Shown here: positions 5,509 to 10,315 of the stretch, one piece after another
Layout of the letters: each line of letters starts with the position of its first letter
Position numbering within the stretch: the stretch's first letter is position 1
DNA from: Acidobacteriaceae bacterium
GTDB taxonomy: Bacteria; Acidobacteriota; Terriglobia; Terriglobales; Acidobacteriaceae
Direction of reading: 5' to 3'
Length of the DNA: 10,315 nucleotides
Assembly: GCA_003165095.1 (NCBI GenBank)
Contig: PLSH01000326.1
Span: forward strand, 1 to 10,315
Made by a program: the position numbers and the translations under genes
The notes under the pieces: generated by a model
Seen by the model: only the letters and a program-made list of their open reading frames with translations
Databases searched by the model: none
Told to the model about the DNA's origin: nothing

Positions 5509-5544
5509 GAGCACTAGATTTCAAGTCCATCAGCTGCGGTGCTC
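5509..5544. repeat. Inverted repeat GAGCAC/GTGCTC
   Basis: GAGCAC (5509-5514) and GTGCTC (5539-5544) enclose 24 bases. It lies just beyond the stop codon of the leftward small ORF at 5546. No T-run follows, so termination is doubtful. It could also mark the right junction of the element. Confidence 0.3.
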
Positions 5545-5545
5545 G

Positions 5546-5758
5546 TTACACAATCTTCTTGCTTGCGCGAACGATCTTGGGCCACAAATGCAATGCATTC
5601 CGGATCATAGCGTTCTTCGCTTCCCTGCGGTAATGACTCAAGTATGGACCGACAAGTTCCGGACAAACGAACATCGCTTCGTTCCACTTGTTGTCTTGGT
5701 CCGATTGATCAACTACAAACCTCTTCTCAAACTTCCGCTTTCCCACTGTGGTTTTCAA
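5546..5758 (-). CDS. Small hypothetical protein, possibly a gene remnant
   Basis: The 70-residue product is Lys/Arg-rich, with about residues 1-24 very basic (KRKFEKRF) and a helical C-terminal half ending IVRASKKIV. I do not recognise it. Codon choice looks coding. The start is a TTG at 5758 without a clear ribosome binding site. The frame stays open about 40 bases further upstream to a TGA near 5804-5806 without an ATG, so the true 5' end may be lost. It is divergent from the acidic gene at 5782, just outside the presumed element end. It may be a real small gene, a decayed gene or chance. Confidence 0.35.
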   Translation of the reverse strand: MKTTVGKRKFEKRFVVDQSDQDNKWNEAMFVCPELVGPYLSHYRREAKNAMIRNALHLWPKIVRASKKIV

Positions 5759-5781
5759 ACACCCATCAATCTTCTGTTGCC

Positions 5782-6033
5782 ATGTCTCAAGAATGGGTAT
5801 TCATTGAACGAAGCCAGAAACTCTATCTGGCTAATGATTGCCCAGCGCGTCTTTTCCAAATTCAGTGGGATGAAGCTACGAACCGACCACATTGGCATAA
5901 AGAACAAGACTGTCTTGAAGAAGAATTGATGAATGCTGCTGAAGACGATGAAAAGGAATCGACGCTGTTTTATCCCTGGGAGGATGAAGGCATTGAAAAT
6001 GAAATGACGCTTCTTAATCCGTGGGAAGACTGA
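5782..6033 (+). CDS. Small acidic protein with a duplicated PWED motif
   Basis: The 83-residue product is unknown. Residues 1-40 contain aromatic and Trp residues (EWVFIERSQKLYL, QIQWDEATNRPHWH). Residues 41-83 are strongly acidic and hold two copies of a TLxxPWED motif: TLFYPWED (61-68) and TLLNPWED (76-83), the second forming the exact C-terminus. Such a tail could be a short docking or mimic peptide, but that is speculation. The ATG at 5782 is preferred over an in-frame ATG at 5644, because the intervening translation looks like the antisense of the opposite small ORF. No clear ribosome binding site precedes either start. It is divergent from the 5546-5758 ORF, and no operon partner follows. 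Confidence 0.5.
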   Translation: MSQEWVFIERSQKLYLANDCPARLFQIQWDEATNRPHWHKEQDCLEEELMNAAEDDEKESTLFYPWEDEGIENEMTLLNPWED

Positions 6034-6365
6034 TTTACAGGAGAAGGCATCTCATTCGGCCCCCCTCCCTGAATCCGCAGATCACTCAGAATGGGTCACA
6101 CGTACAATCTGAATCCTTCCCGGGGACCGTCTTGCGAACAGAGGCGCCGAGAGGGCGGGTGGAAACTCGTTGGCGGGGGAACGGTTGCGGAACGTACGGG
6201 GACGCGTTGGAGCGCCTGGGAAGGCCTCCGGGCTGGCCACAGAATCGCGTCGGTCCCGGTTGACAACTCCAGTGCGCCGGAGCATGGCCGGGGCCTCCGT
6301 CTAGTCCAGCGAGAGATCCCGTTCTTCAGCGGAAGCGGGGACGTAGATTGCAATAGTTTGAGAAG
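6034..6365. other. GC-rich gap with no recognisable gene
   Basis: This stretch of about 330 bases separates the acidic small gene from the stop codon of the HEPN-domain gene. Open frames occur on both strands, but they have no ribosome binding sites and their translations are Arg/Gly/Ser-rich without motifs. No inverted-repeat ends, tRNA-like fold or terminator with a T-run was seen. It is more GC-rich than the downstream HEPN gene, which suggests a different origin. Confidence 0.45.
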
Positions 6366-7988
6366 TTAGATCTCTTCTGCTTGCGGCTTCGCCACTTCAA
6401 AGAAGACTTCAAGAACTTTGCGAGTCTTCCGCAATATCTCCTCCGAACTACTCTTACCTGCAGTGAGGTATTTAGCAGGATCATGCGCAGCATCATTTCG
6501 AACATACCAAATATCCAACAGATGCCTCTTGGCAGATTGGAACTTCGGATACTGAGAGACAACGTCGTTAACCTTTGACTTCCAGCTTACCGATTTGTGT
6601 TCCAGGCTTTGTTTTATTGACCACTTATCGTTCAAGTCCGGAAACTCTTTTCTTACTAATTCTTCCACGAGGCCTCCGCAAGTCAATAAGCAGGGAATAT
6701 CGAAATCAAATATGTAAAGCATATGCGCCTGCTCAAACAGAACCCTCAGGCTCTCCGGAACGCGATCTTTGGGGATTTCCGATATTGGATGTTTGCCGAG
6801 TTCAACTGCCCTCCTTGTGACGGTAGGCAGCATCCCTACCAGTTCTTTGGCCCAATGTATCCAGAGGTTTCCACTTCTCCGAACCTCATCGTCAATCTCC
6901 CTCTGGAAACTGGCCTCATCGTCCATGACGAGACTGCAGTACTCGTACCAACCGTAGTCAGTAGGAATTGGAACCCTGGGTCCAAACCTGAGTTCTGATT
7001 GCGCCCTTCCGCTTTCACTCCGGGCCATTTCCCTCGCAATTCCCGGGGTGATTGACAGTTCCTTACTCAGGGCCACAAGCTGACCGACTAATGCCTCATA
7101 TTCATCGACAGCCTCGCGGCTAGGGGCTCGCCAAAATTGCTTTTCCTCAATTGTCTCGTAGATGTTTCTCATCTCGGGGCTCAGAGATTCTGGGAAGCTT
7201 CCCTTGTGCCGGACCGGTTTTTCTGGGCGGGCGTCTTCCGGTGTTTCAGCCCACAATAAAAAGCTCGCGTTATCCTCTGCGGAAGTTCGCAGCTTTTCGA
7301 TTTGCACCCATCTGGAAAACCGGGCATCCAGATCATTCCTACGTGCAAGGAGTATTTTGGAATCCACTGCGGAATCAATGTCCGCGAGCCTGGCTTCTAT
7401 CCATATCTTTCGATTCTCTTCCCATTCTCTGTAATCTTTTCCTTTTTCGGCATGCGCAACCGCCTCCTTTTCAAGCTCTCGCCGATATTCGCTCACAAGT
7501 TCTGGATCGCGAGATCTGAGGCGCTCAACGTCCTCCATACTCCATCCCTGCAACCGCCTTTTTTCGGAAGGGGTTAGGCCCTCTCCAGTGACCGCCCAAT
7601 TGGAGTGATTCGATCCCAGGTATTCGTCAAGCTTGAACGACTCCTCCTCAGCGCGGTCAGATATCAAATTCCAGTCATCGAGCAATTGGAAGTACTCCGA
7701 TAGGGGGGCCTTCCCATCGTGCAGCATCGAGGTCTGAACGACTCGCTTGGCTGCATCGGAAGATCTTCTGGCGCTTGCTTCGTCCCGTTCGGAGATGGGG
7801 TTGGGGGAGCGGCCCTTCCCCGGCAGTAGATGTTCCCATGAAACGGCGTGTCGTGCCCTGTCGGGGTTCGACTCATACGCCTCTATCAACCGGGCGAGCG
7901 CTGCGGCTAAAACCCTTCCAGCGTCGCGACTGAGATCAAACTGACGGTAAAGGTCAATTGGTCGAGAATCATCCGGGTCAACCGTCAT
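6366..7988 (-). CDS. Large unknown protein with a C-terminal HEPN-like domain
   Basis: The 540-residue product ends in an all-helical domain (about 415-535) that resembles HEPN/DUF4145-type domains. It carries the RX4H signature, Arg497-Asn-Asp-Ala-Ala-His502 ([10 protein letters not shown]), preceded by the helix [13 protein letters not shown] (437-449). In active HEPN proteins these residues form a metal-independent RNase site, so an RNA-cleaving toxin or defence effector is possible. The first 410 residues are not recognised. They are charged and helical, with probable coiled coil around 150-235 ([19 protein letters not shown]). There is no signal peptide or membrane segment. The ATG at 7988 overlaps the TGA of an hslV fragment (ATGA), and GAGGAG eight bases upstream lies inside that fragment. 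Its codons look more AT-rich than the neighbours', hinting at transfer. Confidence 0.75.
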   Translation of the reverse strand: MTVDPDDSRPIDLYRQFDLSRDAGRVLAAALARLIEAYESNPDRARHAVSWEHLLPGKGRSPNPISERDEASARRSSDAAKRVVQTSMLHDGKAPLSEYFQLLDDWNLISDRAEEESFKLDEYLGSNHSNWAVTGEGLTPSEKRRLQGWSMEDVERLRSRDPELVSEYRRELEKEAVAHAEKGKDYREWEENRKIWIEARLADIDSAVDSKILLARRNDLDARFSRWVQIEKLRTSAEDNASFLLWAETPEDARPEKPVRHKGSFPESLSPEMRNIYETIEEKQFWRAPSREAVDEYEALVGQLVALSKELSITPGIAREMARSESGRAQSELRFGPRVPIPTDYGWYEYCSLVMDDEASFQREIDDEVRRSGNLWIHWAKELVGMLPTVTRRAVELGKHPISEIPKDRVPESLRVLFEQAHMLYIFDFDIPCLLTCGGLVEELVRKEFPDLNDKWSIKQSLEHKSVSWKSKVNDVVSQYPKFQSAKRHLLDIWYVRNDAAHDPAKYLTAGKSSSEEILRKTRKVLEVFFEVAKPQAEEI

Positions 7989-8101
7989 CCCTTCAACTCC
8001 TCAATGGTGATGTGGTCGTTGGTATAGATGCAGATCTCACCGGCAATCTTCATCGCCTTCTCGGCAATCTCGCGGGAGTACGTTGTGCGGCGGTAACCCT
8101 C
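7985..8101 (-). pseudogene. hslV: 3' fragment of hslV (ATP-dependent HslUV protease, proteolytic subunit)
   Basis: Leftward translation reads [20 protein letters not shown] followed by [11 protein letters not shown], then Lys-Gly and a stop. This is the conserved C-terminal helix and tail of HslV (CYTND plus an E-E-L end). Only about 35 of the usual 175-180 residues remain. An in-frame TGA lies at 8102-8104, and the similarity stops by about 8092. The N-terminal threonine active site and most of the fold are missing, so the product cannot work as a protease. The stop overlaps the start of the HEPN-domain gene, and hslU, the usual neighbour, is absent. It may be a leftover from a deletion or the scar of an insertion at the 3' end of hslV. 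The family call is confident despite the short length. Confidence 0.75.
7997..8002 (-). promoter_or_regulatory. Ribosome binding site of the HEPN gene inside hslV codons
   Basis: GAGGAG on the minus strand encodes Glu-Glu of the hslV tail and sits eight bases before the ATG at 7988. Translation of the HEPN gene may therefore use a signal embedded in the hslV fragment. Confidence 0.5.
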
Positions 8102-8104
8102 TCA

Positions 8105-8374
8105 TCCAAGACCGGGAAGAGAACCTCCGCAAACAGGCGTCTGGCAGGCTGGAAATGCTTGCCTCATGCAACAAAGAGTATAGGACATTTTGCCTGAGCC
8201 GGGACAGCGTCCTGGCCAAACAGCAGCCGCAATGCTTCCAGAAGTTAACGAGTGCGGCTTCAAAGCGGAAATGTCCCCACCTGGCTCGCTTGCATGGAAC
8301 TGTGGGTCAAAGAGAGATGAGCGGAAACCACCGCATTATTAACCGACTCTCTGCTACTGGGCGTAGAGCCTCCT
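8105..8374. other. Decayed DNA between hslV and recombinase remnants
   Basis: I recognise no intact gene. A rightward frame is open from about 8083 to 8436, but it has no plausible start and no family I know. GGACATTT (8183-8190) and AAATGTCC (8269-8276) form an 8-bp inverted repeat of the kind seen at some insertion-sequence ends, though no transposase lies between them. Together with the broken genes on both sides this suggests mobile-element debris. Confidence 0.35.
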
Positions 8375-8428
8375 ATGAGGATCGGCATTTACGCCCGCGT
8401 GAGTACCCGCGTGAGCCCCTGTCGGTGA
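8375..8428 (+). pseudogene. N-terminal remnant of a serine recombinase (resolvase/invertase family)
   Basis: The translation starts MRIGIYARVST, the characteristic first beta strand and catalytic-serine motif (YARVS) of large and small serine recombinases. The frame stops after 17 codons. The break coincides with a 12-bp-period duplication of CCCGCGTGAG (8394-8403 and 8406-8415), which replaces the expected continuation. No resolvase domain continues in another frame that I can find. It is a dead fragment that marks a former mobile element. Confidence 0.55.
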
Positions 8429-8645
8429 GCCCATAATCGCGGATGCACTCGTCCAGCGCCCGTGGTGAAGTCTTCAATTTTCGAGTAATGGGCCTGTAGT
8501 CGCCTATCCGTCGCTAACCCTGGTGGGAGCCACGCCAGGGACCCTGGGAAGGACGAAAATAGGGTTGGAGACGGTTTGCCGGTTACTCGCCCGGAACTTG
8601 AAGCATTCGGGGAATGTAAGCAATTGGCGGCGCGCCATTGACAGC
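8429..8645. other. Gap with no gene
   Basis: I see no coding region here. A small GC-rich dyad, TGGCGGCGCGCCA (8624-8636), lies just beyond the stop codon of the carbonic anhydrase gene on the leftward strand. It could serve as a weak 3' hairpin, but no T-run follows. Confidence 0.35.
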
Positions 8646-9362
8646 TTATCCGTCAAGCAAAGTTACATAGCCGCTGCTCACGTCGTATATGGCAGCTCTG
8701 ATCAGGAGTTTCTTGCCCTCGACGAGTTCGGCGAGGACCGGTGATGCTTCGCGGAGGGTGGTGGCTTGCAGGATGGCGTTCTTGCGGCTCGCTTCGGTGA
8801 GATCTGGAGTGTTCTTCACCGCCGGGTGGATGTATTGGAAGAGTGTGCTGACCTGACCGGGGACCGGCTTATTGGCGGCCGCGGCTTTGACGGCTCCGCA
8901 GTTGGTGTGACCGACGACCAGGATCAGCTTGACGCCCACCGCGGCGGCCGCATATTCGAGGCTGGCGATGGTGTCCGGCGTAGCGATGTTGCCGGCCACA
9001 CGGCAGACGAAGAGCTGGCCGAGGGTTTGATCGAAGACCAGTTCGACTGGCACGCGAGAATCAGCGCAAGAGAGGATGGCAGCAAAGGGCTCCTGGTGGG
9101 CCTCGGAGTGTTTGCGCAGTTCGGCCATGTTCGCCGAACAACTGGTGAGCTCCTGCTTCAAATATCGCTGGTTGCCCGTCATCAGAAGACTGAGGGCATC
9201 CTCTTCGGTGTTCGGGATCGCGAAAAGGCCGGAGGATTCGTACGACTCTTTGGCGACGGCGGCGGCAGGAAGGGCCGCCATGCCGACCAGGCCGGCGGCC
9301 ATGAGTTTAAGCGCATTGCGGCGATTTGTGCCCGGGTCCGTGTTGCTGGTTTGGTTTGCCAT
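8646..9362 (-). CDS. Tat-exported beta-class carbonic anhydrase
   Basis: The 238-residue product interconverts carbon dioxide and bicarbonate. Zinc ligands and the catalytic dyad are visible: Cys99, Asp101 and Arg103 in SCADSRV, His152 and Cys155 in GHTNCGAV. The supporting motif VCRVAGN (119-125) is also present. Residues 14-37 form a twin-arginine signal (NRRNALKL, then a hydrophobic run and ALPAAAVA), so the enzyme is probably folded in the cytoplasm and exported to the periplasm. The ATG at 9362 has GAGAGGG four bases upstream (9367-9373). An upstream in-frame GTG at 9389 would place that site inside the gene and lengthen the n-region. It stands alone and is divergent from the winged-helix regulator. 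A periplasmic role in bicarbonate supply or pH balance is inferred. Confidence 0.9.
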   Translation of the reverse strand: MANQTSNTDPGTNRRNALKLMAAGLVGMAALPAAAVAKESYESSGLFAIPNTEEDALSLLMTGNQRYLKQELTSCSANMAELRKHSEAHQEPFAAILSCADSRVPVELVFDQTLGQLFVCRVAGNIATPDTIASLEYAAAAVGVKLILVVGHTNCGAVKAAAANKPVPGQVSTLFQYIHPAVKNTPDLTEASRKNAILQATTLREASPVLAELVEGKKLLIRAAIYDVSSGYVTLLDG

Positions 9363-9857
9363 TGTGCCCTCTCGTGCGTGGGTGCGCACTCATGCTCTCG
9401 TTTCGCAGTAGCGGTGAAGCATACAAGCTTTGGCGCCGGTTGGCAAAATAAAAAACAGCTTCTTTCTACCTCCTCCGCTGTTTTTGAAACGGCTCTAGGG
9501 AGTCCTGCTTGCATTTTGCCGCGGGTGGAATTCTGGCGAGCGGCAGACCAAAATCAGACCGGGATTTGAGGGTGAATTTCCCGCAAATGTAGCCAATAAA
9601 TGATCCACACGCCGCCGCACAGTGTGCTATTCTGCGAAACAGGCTTCCGGAACAGAATCTCATATTTTGATGGTGAGGACTCTTGGGAGCCGAACGAAAT
9701 TGCAGCTTTGTTCCCCAACTGAACCGACTAGGCCACTTTATCCCGATGGGTTTCCCCCCCGTTTCGGAACTCCTGGAGCCAGTCAATTTTCAAACCATGA
9801 GTCTCCGTTTGCCTTTGGTTGCACTTCCAACCCGCAATACAGCGGTCCCCAACATCC
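9363..9857. other. Divergent intergenic region between the carbonic anhydrase and the regulator
   Basis: About 495 bases without a supported gene. It holds the terminator-like inverted repeat at 9451-9485 and presumably both divergent promoters. On the leftward strand a 10-codon ORF (ATG at 9422, stop at 9390-9392) ends just before the in-frame GTG upstream of the carbonic anhydrase. It has no ribosome binding site, so it may be chance. Other open frames here have no motif or start signal. Confidence 0.4.
9451..9485. terminator. A/T-flanked inverted repeat, terminator- or attenuator-like
   Basis: AAAAACAGC (9451-9459) and GCTGTTTTT (9477-9485) form a 9-bp stem around 17 bases. Both strands end in T-runs, so it could terminate in either direction; on the leftward strand the run extends to TTTTTTATTTT. 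It lies about 90 bases upstream of the carbonic anhydrase start. The loop contains GGAGGAGG on the leftward strand, a perfect anti-16S sequence without a nearby start codon. Confidence 0.45.
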
Positions 9858-10315
9858 ATGAGTTCGAAACCTGTGCTGGTTCGCGCGCCGTTACCGGCCC
9901 CTTCGGGCGATTGCTATTTGTTTGGTTCATTCGCAATCAACGCGCGGAATCGGATGTTGTTTTGCCGCGATGTGGTGGTGCCCCTGACCGTCAAGAGCTT
10001 TGATACCCTCTTCATTCTCGTTCAAAACGCAGGTAACGTTGTTCCGAAGAGCCAGCTTCTTGAGCAGGTGTGGGCAGGCCTGTACGTGGAAGAGGGCAGT
10101 GTCACGCAGAACATCTGCATTCTTCGCCGGCTTCTAGCGGAAGGCGGTATCCCAAATGCGATTGAGACGCTACCCAAGCGCGGTTATCGCTTCATTGCAA
10201 AAGTACGGTTGGAGAATAGAGACGCTCAAATCCTGATTGAGTCGTCCCCTACCGCGCCGTCGCCCGATTCGGTCGAGGTCGAAGCGCCGGAATCGGAAGG
10301 TGCGCTGGGCATGCA
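9858..10315 (+). CDS. Winged-helix transcriptional regulator, CadC/OmpR type (5' part only)
   Basis: The first 152 codons are in the window and the gene runs off the right edge. Residues about 20-115 form an OmpR/PhoB-type winged-helix DNA-binding domain. The start is the strand LFGSFAINARNRML, followed by KSFDTLFILVQNAGNVV, then the recognition helix region GSVTQNICILRRLL (80-93) and the wing ETLPKRGYRFIAKV (103-116). There is no receiver domain in front, so it is not a two-component regulator. With the DNA-binding domain first, followed by a Pro/Ser/Glu linker, it resembles CadC-like proteins whose C-terminal part is a membrane, TolB-like or TPR sensor. That part is outside the window. The ATG at 9858 lacks a clear ribosome binding site. 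It is divergent from the carbonic anhydrase gene. Confidence 0.85.
   Translation, partial: MSSKPVLVRAPLPAPSGDCYLFGSFAINARNRMLFCRDVVVPLTVKSFDTLFILVQNAGNVVPKSQLLEQVWAGLYVEEGSVTQNICILRRLLAEGGIPNAIETLPKRGYRFIAKVRLENRDAQILIESSPTAPSPDSVEVEAPESEGALGM

Noticed and set aside
5509..5544. A tRNA-Ser(TGA) anticodon-like string (GACTTGAAATC on the minus strand) as an attachment site within a tRNA gene
   Set aside because: Only four of five anticodon-stem pairs form, and there is no D-arm, no T-loop GGTTCGA and no acceptor stem. It is at most a short coincidental match.
6082..6369. Several overlapping open frames of 67-92 codons on both strands
   Set aside because: High GC makes chance open frames likely. 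None has a start signal, a motif or a plausible neighbour.
9363..9389. Upstream GTG start for the carbonic anhydrase
   Set aside because: It lacks a ribosome binding site, and GAGAGGG correctly placed for the ATG at 9362 would lie within the extension.
8766..9569. Rightward open frame of 267 codons
   Set aside because: It is the antisense shadow of the carbonic anhydrase gene, whose active-site motifs are unambiguous.

Overview
The window looks like an accessory region of a soil-type bacterium, most likely an acidobacterium. That assignment is an inference. It rests on moderate to high GC, a tyrosine recombinase with a four-cysteine insert before its HxxR box (a form I associate with acidobacterial integrases), a Tat-exported carbonic anhydrase and a CadC-like winged-helix regulator. 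No rRNA, tRNA or CRISPR array was found.

Positions about 160-5440 read as one small integrative element. A leftward operon of five genes (2945 down to 164) faces away from a rightward regulator block. The operon encodes a 285-residue protein with a central helical region, a 115-residue basic protein, a 287-residue relative of the phage 5-hydroxymethyl-dU DNA kinase / DNA base hypermodification family, and two small unknown proteins. The rightward block holds an XRE-type regulator (3153), an ATGA-overlapped and apparently frameshifted ORF, and an excisionase-like helix-turn-helix protein (3664) that converges on a complete tyrosine integrase (5128-3905). The 207-base divergent intergenic region carries tandem 20-bp-period repeats and dyads that look like operators. 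Upstream of the integrase, two pairs of AGTTAGGT repeats flank about 200 bp and look like integrase arm sites. No capsid, portal or terminase gene is visible, so the element is satellite-like, a small integrative and mobilisable element, or only one end of something larger that runs off the left edge.

Positions 5440-8640 are a patchwork of accessory DNA and debris. There is a possible divergent pair of tiny genes (5758-5546 and 5782-6033, the latter acidic with a duplicated PWED tail) and a 330-base stretch with nothing recognisable. A 540-residue protein (7988-6366) ends in a HEPN-like domain with an RX4H motif. Its start codon overlaps the stop codon of a surviving 3' fragment of hslV. Beyond that lies decayed DNA containing the first codons of a serine recombinase.

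Positions 8640-10315 look like ordinary chromosome: a Tat-exported beta-carbonic anhydrase (9362-8646), a regulatory gap with a terminator-like inverted repeat, and the start of a CadC/OmpR-type winged-helix regulator that runs off the right edge.

The integrase, excisionase-like protein and XRE regulator would handle integration, excision and control of the operon. The hypermodification-family protein and the HEPN protein are the most interesting cargo, and both belong to families linked to phage-host conflict.
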